From positions 124,001-188,000 of the forward strand of contig CALUVL010000002.1 in assembly GCA_944324225.1 (NCBI GenBank): 64,000 nucleotides of DNA, read 5' to 3'. This stretch comes from Candidatus Gastranaerophilales bacterium. Its GTDB lineage: Bacteria > Cyanobacteriota > Vampirovibrionia > Gastranaerophilales > Gastranaerophilaceae. Positions 33,226 to 41,800 of the stretch are shown here, piece by piece. Under the pieces are notes generated by a model, which was not told the DNA's origin, did not search any database, and was given only the letters and a program-made list of their open reading frames with translations. A program made the translations under genes and the position numbers. Positions within the stretch are counted from its first letter, which is position 1. Every line of letters starts with the position of its first letter.

Positions 33226-33882
33226 CTAACAATTTTCAACAATTTTTACACCACTGCTTGTGCCGAGGCGTTCGGCGCCTGCATTGAGCATTTTGAGTGC
33301 AGTTTCACGGTCTCTTATGCCGCCGGATGCTTTTACTTTTAATCCGTATGGTGAAACTGTTTTATACATTAAGGATACGTCTTCCTCTTTTGCGCCGACC
33401 CCATTTTTGACAAAGCCTGTTGATGTTTTTACAAAATCAGCCTTTGCTTCAATGCAAAGTTCACATGCTTTTTTTATTTCGTCTTTTGTTAGCAAATCTG
33501 TTTCCAGAATGACTTTCAGAGGATGATTTTTGCAGGCTCCTTTAACTGTTTCAATATCATATTTTACAAAATCATAATCCTTGTTTTTAAGAGCTGTAAC
33601 GTTTATTACCATATCAATTTCATCGGCGCCATCTTCAATGGCTATTTTTGTTTCGTAAGCTTTAACTTCAGGTCTGTTAGCCCCGAGGGGAAAGCCAACG
33701 ACTGTTACGACTTTAACATCACTTCCTTTTAAGTGTTCTTTTGCAATCCTTACATACATAGGGTTTACACAAACACCGAGAAAGTTGTATTTTTGTGCTT
33801 CTTCAAATAATCTTATAAAATCTTCTTCCTTTGCATCCTGTTTTAAAAGTGTGTGTTCAATATGTTTGTTTAAATTTTTCAT
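33226..33882 (-). CDS. deoC: Deoxyribose-phosphate aldolase
   Basis: Cytoplasmic class I aldolase that splits 2-deoxyribose-5-phosphate into glyceraldehyde-3-phosphate and acetaldehyde in deoxynucleoside salvage. Schiff-base Lys152 is in FVKTSTGF, the second essential Lys184 in KVKASGGIR, and Asp90 in EIDMVINV. Length 218 is typical. TGGAGGAAAT before the ATG is a good ribosome binding site. It lies 12 bases after metF on the same strand, so the two are probably co-transcribed. No other deo gene is near. Confidence 0.95.
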   Translation of the reverse strand: MKNLNKHIEHTLLKQDAKEEDFIRLFEEAQKYNFLGVCVNPMYVRIAKEHLKGSDVKVVTVVGFPLGANRPEVKAYETKIAIEDGADEIDMVINVTALKNKDYDFVKYDIETVKGACKNHPLKVILETDLLTKDEIKKACELCIEAKADFVKTSTGFVKNGVGAKEEDVSLMYKTVSPYGLKVKASGGIRDRETALKMLNAGAERLGTSSGVKIVENC

Positions 33883-33894
33883 ATTTCCTCCAGT

Positions 33895-34746
33895 TTATAA
33901 AATATTATCTAAAATTTTTGATGTTGAATAAGCTCTGTTTAGTGTAAAAAAATGAAGACCTTTCACGTCGTTTGCCAGTAATTCTTTGCACTGGACAGTT
34001 GAAAATTCTATCCCGAGATTTTTAATATAATTTTTATCAGTCGAGTGTTTTTCAATTTTTTGTTTTAGTTCGCCCGGAATTGTAATTTTTGCGAGCTGTG
34101 TCATTTTTTCAAGTTGTTTTGCGCTTATTATAGGCATAATCCCTGCGACTACAGGCGCATTAATTCCTGCTGTTTTAATGCGCTCAAGATAAGAGTAGAA
34201 CTTTTCGTTTAGAAAAAACATCTGGGTAAAAATCGCATCGGCTCCGGAGTCAATTTTCTTTTTTAAATTTTCAATGTCTTCTTTTAAAGAAGCGCTTTCA
34301 ATATGACCTTCAGGATAGCCGGCTACGGCTATTGAAAAATTGGTTTTCTGCTTAAGATATTCTACAAGCTCATTTGCATGGCAAAAGTCTTTGCAAATAT
34401 CAGTTGTGTTTTCCGGCAAATCTCCTCTTAGAGCAAGAATGTTTTCGGTTCCAAGATCTTTCAGAAAATTTATATGATTGTCTATTTCATCTTTTGAGCT
34501 GCTTATACATGTAAGGTGGGGCATTATATCTGTTTTTATCATTTGGCTCAGATTTTCAAGAACAGTTTTCGAGTAAGAATTTTTTTTCCCGGACGCCCCG
34601 CAGGTTAGTGAGAAAAATTGAGGATTGTATCTGCTTAAAACTTTTATTTCATTGTTCAGCCGTGTAAATTTTTCTTTGCAATCCGGCGGAAATATTTCAA
34701 AAGAAATAATTGTTTTGTTTGACTTATAAATCTCTCTTAAATTCAT
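33895..34746 (-). CDS. metF: Methylenetetrahydrofolate reductase
   Basis: FAD-dependent TIM-barrel enzyme reducing 5,10-methylene-THF to 5-methyl-THF for methionine synthesis. The N-terminal ISFEIFPPD carries the catalytic Glu; SLTCGASG, ILALRGDLP and FTQMFF are family blocks. The length of 283 residues matches the short bacterial MetF. It starts a two-gene unit with deoC. The upstream terminator of the phosphohexomutase gene separates it from that gene. Confidence 0.93.
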   Translation of the reverse strand: MNLREIYKSNKTIISFEIFPPDCKEKFTRLNNEIKVLSRYNPQFFSLTCGASGKKNSYSKTVLENLSQMIKTDIMPHLTCISSSKDEIDNHINFLKDLGTENILALRGDLPENTTDICKDFCHANELVEYLKQKTNFSIAVAGYPEGHIESASLKEDIENLKKKIDSGADAIFTQMFFLNEKFYSYLERIKTAGINAPVVAGIMPIISAKQLEKMTQLAKITIPGELKQKIEKHSTDKNYIKNLGIEFSTVQCKELLANDVKGLHFFTLNRAYSTSKILDNIL

Positions 34747-34796
34747 AAGCTGATTATATCACAGTTTGAACTTATGGGAGAAAATCATTTGACTAA

Positions 34797-34836
34797 ATAA
34801 AAAAAACAACCCACGATTTGTGTACCGTGAGTTGTT
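34797..34836 (-). terminator. Rho-independent terminator after the phosphohexomutase
   Basis: Read on the minus strand, AACAACTCACG and CGTGGGTTGTT form an eleven-base stem with one G-U pair, followed by eight T. It lies 13 bases after the stop codon. Confidence 0.85.
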
Positions 34837-34848
34837 TTGGTTTGCTGA

Positions 34849-37116
34849 TTAAAAATTGTATTCAGGAATTTCAAATTTTTCATTGTTTGCATCTTTATCA
34901 ACAAATGCAAGGTAGTAATCCATAGCTTTATCTTTTGTTGAATTGTAAAAATCATCATCAATGAATTTTTTATGAAGTTCTGTTCTAAATCCGCTGTAGT
35001 TGCCCATATTTGTTGCATAAAGCTCCAGAACATGCTTGTCAATTCCGGCTCCGTAGGCTTTTGTTTTTGCATCGGTTCCGGACGGGCGGATTTCTATGAA
35101 TTTGTCGTTAAATTCAAGATATGTGCCGTCGCCGACAAATTTGATCGACTGCAGATTGTCAAAACAAAGGCTTTTGAAAGAGTCATTGAGAACTTCCTTT
35201 ACATCATTAAGTGTCATTCTACCTTCTTTAACAGCAATTGCCATTGTCAAATAGAACAGGTCGTTTTCGGTTCTTTTCTTTTCTCCTTCTGTTTTTGCCT
35301 GTTTGAGTTTTTCGATGTCAGGCTCTGATTCGTTGTAATAAGCAATATCTATTCTTGTGTCAAATCTGCCTTTGATGGAGCATTCATCAAAGATTCTTAC
35401 AAGATTTCTTGAAAGAGATACGTCTTTAAGGCTTGCGATAAGTGCAGATGCAACAATAATAGCTTCGGTTGCACTTTTTTCTCTCATTGCAACAGCACAT
35501 CTTCCGGCATTTGATTTGATTAGTTCTTCGGTTCCCATAATCATGCCGCCGCTTTCTTCACCTGCAAAGATTAATCTCGGGTTTACACCAAGGTTAATCG
35601 GGTTTGAAAACACGTCATCAATAATAACTTCTTTATCCGGAGCTTTTTTCAGTTTAAGTTCGACTTTTTTCATTATGTTTGCAATTTCTTTAAAGCCGAC
35701 AGGAACATTAACAACTTTTACTCCCTGATGTTTTGCCCATTCATCCCAGCTGAGAGCAGAGGCAGTTGTTTTTATCATAAATCTCGGGTGATTTTTCCAT
35801 AACCCTTGAGCTTTAAGCTGCTTTGCCTGAAAATCCATAAGCATCAAAAATGCCTGATTAGCAGTGAAAATTGTAAGGATTGATTTATCATCAAGTTTTA
35901 TGTAATCAATACCAGCTTCTTCAAGCTTAGGAATTCTTAAGATGGTTTCCTTCTGAGCAATCGTAAGTCTGTCGTGGTCAGGGTCTGTTATTAAGACTGT
36001 TGTGAGGAAGGGCATATCTTTAAGCTTCTCCTCGTAGTGCATCGTTTCTATTACCGGAAAGAATTTTTCACCATTCGGACGTTTGGCAAGAACCGTTGCA
36101 TCCACTGAATAATCGTAGAAAGCTTTTTCACCTTTTGGCGTGTGGTCGTATTTCCCGATTGAGTGGAAGAACGGATCTTCTTCCGTGTTAAACCAGATAA
36201 ATTTGTCTGCAATATCAAGCTTTTTCAACACTCTGCTTAAGGTTCTGTAAGCTGAACCTCCGACATTTTCAATAACAATTTTATCTTCCAGACTTTTTAT
36301 GAAATTCAAATTCTGTTTTTGTGCAACACCGGATTTGAGATATTCCACATAAAGGCTGGTGCCGTCTTCAAGATTTTTCATTATTTTTTCGTCGATAAGC
36401 GGGCTGTCTGATCTGGCAATTTTAATTTCATATTTTCCGTCACGTTCAGTTTTTGCAAAAATTTCGCTTATTTTATCGACAAATTCAAGACTTTCTTCCG
36501 GTAGATACTGGCTCCCTTGAGAATTTAAGTCTTTTGTCGCATTTTTTACAGAAATACCATGTGATGATGTTATATATTCGCCGCCCAGAAGATCAAGCTT
36601 AAATGCCAAAAATGATGCAAGCCATATCGGAATTGTTTTTCTGCCATCAGGAAGAAGTGTTTTAATTCCTTGTGCCGCCTGAACTCTCGCAATAGCTTCA
36701 AGGTAAAGATCCGAGTTATATCTGACTTCTCTGCCTGCGATTTTTAAGATTTCTTTTCCAGAATATTTTTCTTTTGCAACAAGTGCTTTTGCTAAAGTGG
36801 CAAGAACGATTCCGACAAGGTTGATCGGAAATCTTGTGTCCTGTGGAAAAAGAATATTCTGCGGACCTCTGATTCCTGCTGTTGAAACTTTTGCTTCTTT
36901 TGCGTAATTTGCAAACCACTCTCTGAGATTCAACCCTTCAGGATTTTTATCTTTGTCATAAGGTGCCAGATGCTCTTTTTTTAGTGTAAATGTGAATTCA
37001 CCTTTATTATTAAAATCCATTAAATTAAGTTCTTTTATGTATTCCGGGGTTTTTTCATAAACGCTGTCGAAAAGTTCGTTTTCAAGTTTGTTATTTGATT
37101 TTCGGCAAACTGTCAT
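34849..37116 (-). CDS. Large alpha-D-phosphohexomutase (phosphoglucomutase-like)
   Basis: Interconverts sugar 1- and 6-phosphates, probably glucose, linking glycogen and envelope sugar synthesis to glycolysis. STAGIRGP near residue 96 starts the fold. The phosphoserine loop reads TSSHGIS (usual T-A-S-H-N-P), the metal loop TDPDHDRLT, the sugar loop GEESGGMIMG, and the phosphate loop RPSGTDAKTKAYG. It has 755 residues, much longer than the common 460-560, so it belongs to a large subfamily with insertions. AAGGAG supports the start. A glycogen synthase gene lies elsewhere in the window. Confidence 0.85.
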   Translation of the reverse strand: MTVCRKSNNKLENELFDSVYEKTPEYIKELNLMDFNNKGEFTFTLKKEHLAPYDKDKNPEGLNLREWFANYAKEAKVSTAGIRGPQNILFPQDTRFPINLVGIVLATLAKALVAKEKYSGKEILKIAGREVRYNSDLYLEAIARVQAAQGIKTLLPDGRKTIPIWLASFLAFKLDLLGGEYITSSHGISVKNATKDLNSQGSQYLPEESLEFVDKISEIFAKTERDGKYEIKIARSDSPLIDEKIMKNLEDGTSLYVEYLKSGVAQKQNLNFIKSLEDKIVIENVGGSAYRTLSRVLKKLDIADKFIWFNTEEDPFFHSIGKYDHTPKGEKAFYDYSVDATVLAKRPNGEKFFPVIETMHYEEKLKDMPFLTTVLITDPDHDRLTIAQKETILRIPKLEEAGIDYIKLDDKSILTIFTANQAFLMLMDFQAKQLKAQGLWKNHPRFMIKTTASALSWDEWAKHQGVKVVNVPVGFKEIANIMKKVELKLKKAPDKEVIIDDVFSNPINLGVNPRLIFAGEESGGMIMGTEELIKSNAGRCAVAMREKSATEAIIVASALIASLKDVSLSRNLVRIFDECSIKGRFDTRIDIAYYNESEPDIEKLKQAKTEGEKKRTENDLFYLTMAIAVKEGRMTLNDVKEVLNDSFKSLCFDNLQSIKFVGDGTYLEFNDKFIEIRPSGTDAKTKAYGAGIDKHVLELYATNMGNYSGFRTELHKKFIDDDFYNSTKDKAMDYYLAFVDKDANNEKFEIPEYNF

Positions 37117-37172
37117 CTCTTTCTCCTTCTTAAATATAGCCTGACAGGTGAATTATATAAGAAAAATAACTA

Positions 37173-37200
37173 TTGTTCAATATTTATTTTGAGATATAAT
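37173..37200 (+). promoter_or_regulatory. Putative promoter of the plsC pair
   Basis: A perfect TATAAT is preceded after 16 bases by TTGTTC. It ends 18 bases before the start codon, implying a short leader that still contains the AAGGAG ribosome binding site. Confidence 0.45.
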
Positions 37201-37218
37201 GTTTTTAAGGAGTGCCGA

Positions 37219-37893
37219 ATGAGTAAAGAACCAAAAAATTATTCAAACAGACCTGTTGAAACATTTAACTTCTGGCGTTCATTGTTTCAAATTATTGTCT
37301 GTAAGTTTTTTTATATGATAAGATTAAAGCTCGTTTACAGGTTAAAGGTTGAGGGGTTGGAAAATGTCCCGAAAGATAACGCCTATATAGTTTGTCCTAA
37401 TCATCTTTCAACTTTAGATCCTCCGCTTGTTGCAGCTGTGTTGCCAAGAAGAGTTTCGTTTATGGCTAAAAAAGAATTGTTCGATATCAGGTTTTTAAGA
37501 TGGTGGATTGACTGGCTGGGGGCTTTTGCAGTCAATAGAGAAAGTTTAGGCCCGTCTACTATTAAAACCGTTATGAATATTAAAAAAAGTGAGTGGGTCT
37601 TCGGGATATTCCCTCAGGGCACAAGAGGAGAACCCGGAACTATTTCAAATATATCAAAGGGATTTGCAGGTCTTGCTAAAATTACAAAATGCGCAGTTTT
37701 ACCTGTCGGAATAATCGGTACCAACGAAGTTAAAAGATTGCCATTTTCCGGACAAATTGTTGTGAAAATTGGTAAGCCGATTCCCTACAGTGATGATACA
37801 GAACAGGTCGTTGCAGAGTGGTCTAATTCTATTCAAGATTTAACCGGTTTTAAGTATTTGGAAGCTGCTGAAGCGGAAAAGAAAATTAGTTAG
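37219..37893 (+). CDS. 1-acyl-sn-glycerol-3-phosphate acyltransferase (PlsC-like), copy 1
   Basis: Membrane-bound acyltransferase that makes phosphatidic acid. The catalytic block NHLSTLDPP (His and Asp of HX4D) is near residue 58, followed by FMAKKELF and the substrate motif FPQGTRG, where Gln replaces the usual Glu of FPEGTR. A hydrophobic N-terminal segment anchors it. I start at 37219 because AAGGAG lies just upstream; the earlier TTG adds ten unlikely residues. A homologous copy follows after 11 bases. Confidence 0.88.
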   Translation: MSKEPKNYSNRPVETFNFWRSLFQIIVCKFFYMIRLKLVYRLKVEGLENVPKDNAYIVCPNHLSTLDPPLVAAVLPRRVSFMAKKELFDIRFLRWWIDWLGAFAVNRESLGPSTIKTVMNIKKSEWVFGIFPQGTRGEPGTISNISKGFAGLAKITKCAVLPVGIIGTNEVKRLPFSGQIVVKIGKPIPYSDDTEQVVAEWSNSIQDLTGFKYLEAAEAEKKIS

Positions 37894-37904
37894 GAGTTTA
37901 ATAT

Positions 37905-38609
37905 ATGGCTGGCAAACAAAGAAATTATAACAGAAGATATCCATCTGAGTATGGAATATTGAGAACTCTTTTTTACATGACTTTTCTGTACACTGTAGTC
38001 GTGCCATTTATGAAAATTTTCTACAATTATGAAATTACAGGTAGAGAAAATTTGCCGAAAGAAGCTAAAAACGGCAAATTTATATATACAGCAAACCATG
38101 TTTCTATATTTGATCCGCCGATGGTTACTATGGCAACAAACAAGCCTATTGCATATATGGCAAAGAAAGAGTTATTTGTTGACGGTGAAAAATTAAGCTG
38201 GCTTGTTAAACGACTGGGGGCATTTGCGGTTGACAGATCTAAGCCGGAAATAGCAACTTTCAAGACTGTTCGGGATATTCTTTCAACAAGCTGGTCTTTG
38301 GGCGTATTCCCACAGGGTGGTATAAGACCATACGGTAAACTTGATGAAATTAAAAAAGGATTTGTCGTAATTGCAAAAAATGCAAAAGCAGATATTATTC
38401 CGGTTGCAATTGATGGATTTGATGGTTACCCTAAGCTTAAGCCTTTTACAAGACGTAATGTTAAACTCCATATAGGAAAACCTATTTCTTATATGCTTCC
38501 GGAAGATGAAATTATTTATCAATGGGGTGAACAGATGGCTGAACTTGCAGGATATGAAAATCTTCTCCCTGTTCCAGAGGGCCGAATTTCCGAAAAGGCT
38601 GAAGTATAG
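37905..38609 (+). CDS. 1-acyl-sn-glycerol-3-phosphate acyltransferase (PlsC-like), copy 2
   Basis: Paralogue of the previous gene, in the same operon. It keeps the catalytic ANHVSIFDPP block and YMAKKELF, but the second motif reads FPQGGIRPYG, with the Thr-Arg pair displaced by Gly-Ile-Arg. This suggests a different acceptor or acyl donor preference. The C-terminus IGKPISY is shared with copy 1 (IGKPIPY). Length is 234 residues. TAGGAG lies upstream of the start. Confidence 0.86.
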   Translation: MAGKQRNYNRRYPSEYGILRTLFYMTFLYTVVVPFMKIFYNYEITGRENLPKEAKNGKFIYTANHVSIFDPPMVTMATNKPIAYMAKKELFVDGEKLSWLVKRLGAFAVDRSKPEIATFKTVRDILSTSWSLGVFPQGGIRPYGKLDEIKKGFVVIAKNAKADIIPVAIDGFDGYPKLKPFTRRNVKLHIGKPISYMLPEDEIIYQWGEQMAELAGYENLLPVPEGRISEKAEV

Positions 38610-38714
38610 TAAACATTATAATATACTTTGTTGCTATAATTAATTAAAATTTTCAGTGTTAATTTGAAATTTTTAAATTTTTTGTAAAAAATAAATCATT
38701 TAATATTTTAATTA

Positions 38715-38746
38715 AAAAGCCCTTAAGAAATATCTTAAGAGCTTTT
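38715..38746 (-). terminator. Terminator between plsC copy 2 and the HEAT-like gene
   Basis: A 14-base stem (AAAAGCTCTTAAGA with TCTTAAGGGCTTTT on the minus strand, one G-U) and an AATA loop lie between the two convergent stops. It is perfect on the minus strand and has one mismatch on the plus strand, so it may act in both directions. Confidence 0.75.
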
Positions 38747-38777
38747 AGTTTTATTTAAAGAAAGGAATTGATTATGC

Positions 38778-39899
38778 TTATGCTGCTTGTGCCGGAGCTT
38801 GAGCAGCAGGAGTCATTTCAATGGTTTTTGCTTGAGTATTTGTGTCCTGCATCTGGTTTAATTTTGTAAGAGCGGCATTTGCTGCCTCCTGTACATTTTT
38901 GTCCTGATCGTTCTTTGCTATTGTAAACAATGTATTCAGGTCTGCTTTATACGCCGGCTGTTGAATGTAGCTTAAAGCTTCAATTGCAGAAGTTCTTACC
39001 ATCGGGTTCGGGTTGTTCTTAAGCTGTTCAACTATTGAAACTGCACCTGGAAGTTCTGTTAGAGGAACTGTGGTGTTTGTTAATTTGGCAACTTCTTCGG
39101 AGTAAAGTTTCTGGAGGATTGCAGTTGTGAACATTGCATAGCTTTTGTTTCTTTCAGCTTGTTCCATCGGAGTTATTGAAGTAGCAAGAGTTTTTTCAGC
39201 ATCTGTCATTTTTTCATTTTTCATCAATTTTTGTCTTGCGGCAATTTGTTCAGGAGTTGGGCCTGCAAGTTTTGATGAATCAGTGTTAATAATCTTATTC
39301 AAAGTATCCATTACTTTAACATCGAGTAATTCTGTTGCTTTTTGTGGGTTGTCTTTAACCATGTTAGCTATTTCTTCCATGCCTGCAGCCTGAACTTCAT
39401 AATCAGGGTTTGTTAATTTAGCAATAAAAGCATTTAGATCAACCTGCGGTTCAAGCGGAGCCGGAGTTTCGATTTGAGGGGTCTGTTGTTGAGCTTTAGG
39501 TTGTTCTTCAGCCGGTTTTTGAGTTACAACGGGTTGAGGAACTTCTGTTTGCGGCGTCTGCGGAACTTCTGTAGCAACTGCCGGAGTTATGGCCGGAGCT
39601 GTTGGTGCAACAGGAGCTGCTGGAGCCTGTTCGGTAACCTGTGGAGGAATTATTGTTGGTTGTTGTTGTGCAGGCATGTAGTATGGTTGAATCGGTGCCT
39701 GTGGATACTGGTAAACTGAAGATTGCGGGTAGTTGTAATAAGGCATTGTCGGTTGTGCATACTGTGGCATCTGTGCTACACCCGGTGCTATTACAGATGG
39801 ATTGTGAACATCAATTTTAACCGCATTATAGCTTTGTGGTTGTTGCTGCGGTTGTGCTACCTGCATGTAAGGATTGGGGAGATTTGGAATTTGCATCAT
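38778..39899 (-). CDS. Pro/Gln-rich protein with HEAT-like helical repeats
   Basis: Unknown function, about 373 residues. The N-terminal 160 residues are low-complexity: Pro, Gln, Tyr and Ala with many PQ, QP and AP units. The C-terminal half is helical with HEAT-like features (NPMVRTSAIEALSYIQQ and DKNVQEAANAALTKLNQ), a fold for protein contacts. There is no signal peptide. The ATG at 39899 has AAAGGAAA upstream; an in-frame TTG six codons earlier overlaps that box and is rejected. It could be a scaffold; no partner is evident nearby. Confidence 0.75.
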   Translation of the reverse strand: MMQIPNLPNPYMQVAQPQQQPQSYNAVKIDVHNPSVIAPGVAQMPQYAQPTMPYYNYPQSSVYQYPQAPIQPYYMPAQQQPTIIPPQVTEQAPAAPVAPTAPAITPAVATEVPQTPQTEVPQPVVTQKPAEEQPKAQQQTPQIETPAPLEPQVDLNAFIAKLTNPDYEVQAAGMEEIANMVKDNPQKATELLDVKVMDTLNKIINTDSSKLAGPTPEQIAARQKLMKNEKMTDAEKTLATSITPMEQAERNKSYAMFTTAILQKLYSEEVAKLTNTTVPLTELPGAVSIVEQLKNNPNPMVRTSAIEALSYIQQPAYKADLNTLFTIAKNDQDKNVQEAANAALTKLNQMQDTNTQAKTIEMTPAAQAPAQAA

Positions 39900-40023
39900 A
39901 TTATCGTTTCCTTTCAATAAATAAATATTTTATTCCTATTCTACTGTTTTAATAACCCTGAAAAAAATAAATTGCTATATAAAATCATATTTTTAATAAT
40001 TCTTAACATAATATTAGCAAAAA

Positions 40024-40037
40024 CATTGTAAACAATG
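40024..40037. repeat. Short palindrome upstream of the transketolase operon
   Basis: CATTGT and ACAATG are separated by two A. It lies in the 264-bp divergent gap and could be an operator for either side; weak on its own. Confidence 0.3.
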
Positions 40038-40088
40038 ACTTTCAAGCGTTAAAATATTTACAAAACTTTTAATATAGAATTCTTTAAT

Positions 40089-40118
40089 TTGTCATAACAG
40101 ACTTATTTATGCTAATAT
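40089..40118 (+). promoter_or_regulatory. Putative promoter of the transketolase-FtsEX operon
   Basis: TTGTCA, an 18-base spacer and TAATAT with a TG one base before it (extended -10) lie 45 bases before the start codon. Confidence 0.5.
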
Positions 40119-40163
40119 GTTGTGTGTATATTAAAGACATAGGGAAAACGAGGCCGGACTTTT

Positions 40164-41123
40164 ATGATATTGAACAGAAAAGAAACAAAATCAATCAGAT
40201 CTGCTTTTGGCAAAACCTTAGAGCGTTTGGGGCATTCGAATAAAAATATTGTTGTGCTGGATGCTGATCTGGCATGCTCTACTCAAACTCAAATTTTTGC
40301 AAAAAGTTTTCCCGAAAGATTTTTTGATTGCGGAATTGCAGAGCAGGATATGATTGCAACAGCTGCAGGTCTGGCATCTGCCGGTAAAATTCCTTTTGCT
40401 GCAAGTTTTGCAATGTTTGCTACCGGCAGAACTTATGATCAGATAAGAAATTCGATCTGTTATCCTGAATTTAACGTAAAAATAGTGGGTACCCACGGCG
40501 GGGTTACGGTAGGCGAAGACGGGGCAAGCCATCAGGCTCTTGAAGATGTTGCTCTTATGCGCGGGCTTCCTCATATGACGGTTATTGTTCCTGCTGATTG
40601 CAGAGAGTGTGAACAGGTTATAGAATATGCCGCTTCAAATTACGGGCCTATGTATATTAGAATACCCAGAACAAATGTTTGCGATATATTTGATGACAAT
40701 TACAAATTTGATGTTGCAAGTGCTAAAGTCATAGAGGACGGGACGGATGCAACTGTTATTACAAACGGTGAAACACTTGCGGAAGTCATCGACGCATGCA
40801 GGCAGCTTCAAAAAGAAGGGTATTCAATAAGAATTCTGCATATGCCCGTTGTAAAGCCTGTTGATGTTGAGGCTGTCGTTGAGTCGGCACAAAAAACAGG
40901 ATTGGTTATAACAGTTGAAAATCATTCAGTAATCGGTGGGTTGGGAAGTGCTGTTTGTGAAGTGCTTTCAGAATATTTCCCTTCAAAAGTCAGGAGGATA
41001 GGTGTAAATGATAGGTTTGGGCAGAGTGGAAAAGCCGATTTCCTTTTGGATTATTACGGGTTATCATCTCTAAAACTTGTCTGTTCAATTAGAGAAGAAA
41101 TTAAGAAAAGAGGTAATTTATAA
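40164..41123 (+). CDS. Transketolase C-terminal subunit (pyrimidine-binding and C-terminal domains)
   Basis: One half of a split transketolase. The pyrimidine-binding domain shows VVLDADLACSTQ, FFDCGIAEQDM (catalytic Glu for thiamine diphosphate), and THGGVTVGEDGASHQALED; a C-terminal domain follows. The pyrophosphate-binding N-terminal half, usually encoded just upstream, is not next to it: a promoter lies directly before this gene. Either the partner is elsewhere or this is a paralogue with another role. The stop overlaps the ftsE start by one base. Confidence 0.88.
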   Translation: MILNRKETKSIRSAFGKTLERLGHSNKNIVVLDADLACSTQTQIFAKSFPERFFDCGIAEQDMIATAAGLASAGKIPFAASFAMFATGRTYDQIRNSICYPEFNVKIVGTHGGVTVGEDGASHQALEDVALMRGLPHMTVIVPADCRECEQVIEYAASNYGPMYIRIPRTNVCDIFDDNYKFDVASAKVIEDGTDATVITNGETLAEVIDACRQLQKEGYSIRILHMPVVKPVDVEAVVESAQKTGLVITVENHSVIGGLGSAVCEVLSEYFPSKVRRIGVNDRFGQSGKADFLLDYYGLSSLKLVCSIREEIKKRGNL

Positions 41124-41800
41124 TGATTCAGTTCAGAGCGGTTACCAAAAAATATAAGAATGATAATTATGCATTAAAAAATATAAATCTTGATATTTTG
41201 TCAGGAGAATTCGTTTTTATTGTAGGTGCCTCTGGTGCAGGTAAGTCTACATTGATGAAGCTTCTTTATAATGAAGAGCGCCCCACAAGCGGAACAGTCA
41301 CAATTGGCGGCATAAATATTGCAAATCTTTCCAACGATAAAGTTCCAAATTTGAGAAGATGTATGGGCATTGTTTTTCAGGATTATAAACTTCTTCAAAA
41401 TCAAAGTGTTTATGACAATGTTGCTTATGTAATCAGGACTCTTGGAATCAGTTCAAGAGAGATTAATGCAAGGGTTACAGGAGCATTAAAGATTGTAGGT
41501 TTGTATGACAAGATGCATGCAACTCCTTCAGAACTTTCTGGAGGTGAACAGCAAAGAGTTGGTATTGCCCGTGCTATTGTAAACGGGCCTCCGCTTTTGA
41601 TAGCTGATGAACCTACAGGAAATTTGGATCCGAAAAATTCACTTGAAATTATGCAGATATTGGACCAGATTAACCAGAGGGGAATAACAGTTATTGTATC
41701 AACACATGATAATGCTATGGTTGATTACTTCAGAAAACGTGTAATTACTCTTGACAAAGGCGAAATCGTCAGGGATATACAAGCAGGTACTTATGAATGA
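41123..41800 (+). CDS. ftsE: Cell division ATP-binding protein FtsE
   Basis: ABC-type ATPase that works with FtsX to activate periplasmic peptidoglycan hydrolases at the septum. Walker A is GASGAGKST (35-43), the Q-loop VFQDYKLL, the ABC signature LSGGEQQR, Walker B LLIADEPTGNLD, and the H-loop STHD. The 225-residue length fits. It overlaps both neighbours. The ABC signature and position before ftsX make the assignment firm. Confidence 0.93.
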   Translation: MIQFRAVTKKYKNDNYALKNINLDILSGEFVFIVGASGAGKSTLMKLLYNEERPTSGTVTIGGINIANLSNDKVPNLRRCMGIVFQDYKLLQNQSVYDNVAYVIRTLGISSREINARVTGALKIVGLYDKMHATPSELSGGEQQRVGIARAIVNGPPLLIADEPTGNLDPKNSLEIMQILDQINQRGITVIVSTHDNAMVDYFRKRVITLDKGEIVRDIQAGTYE

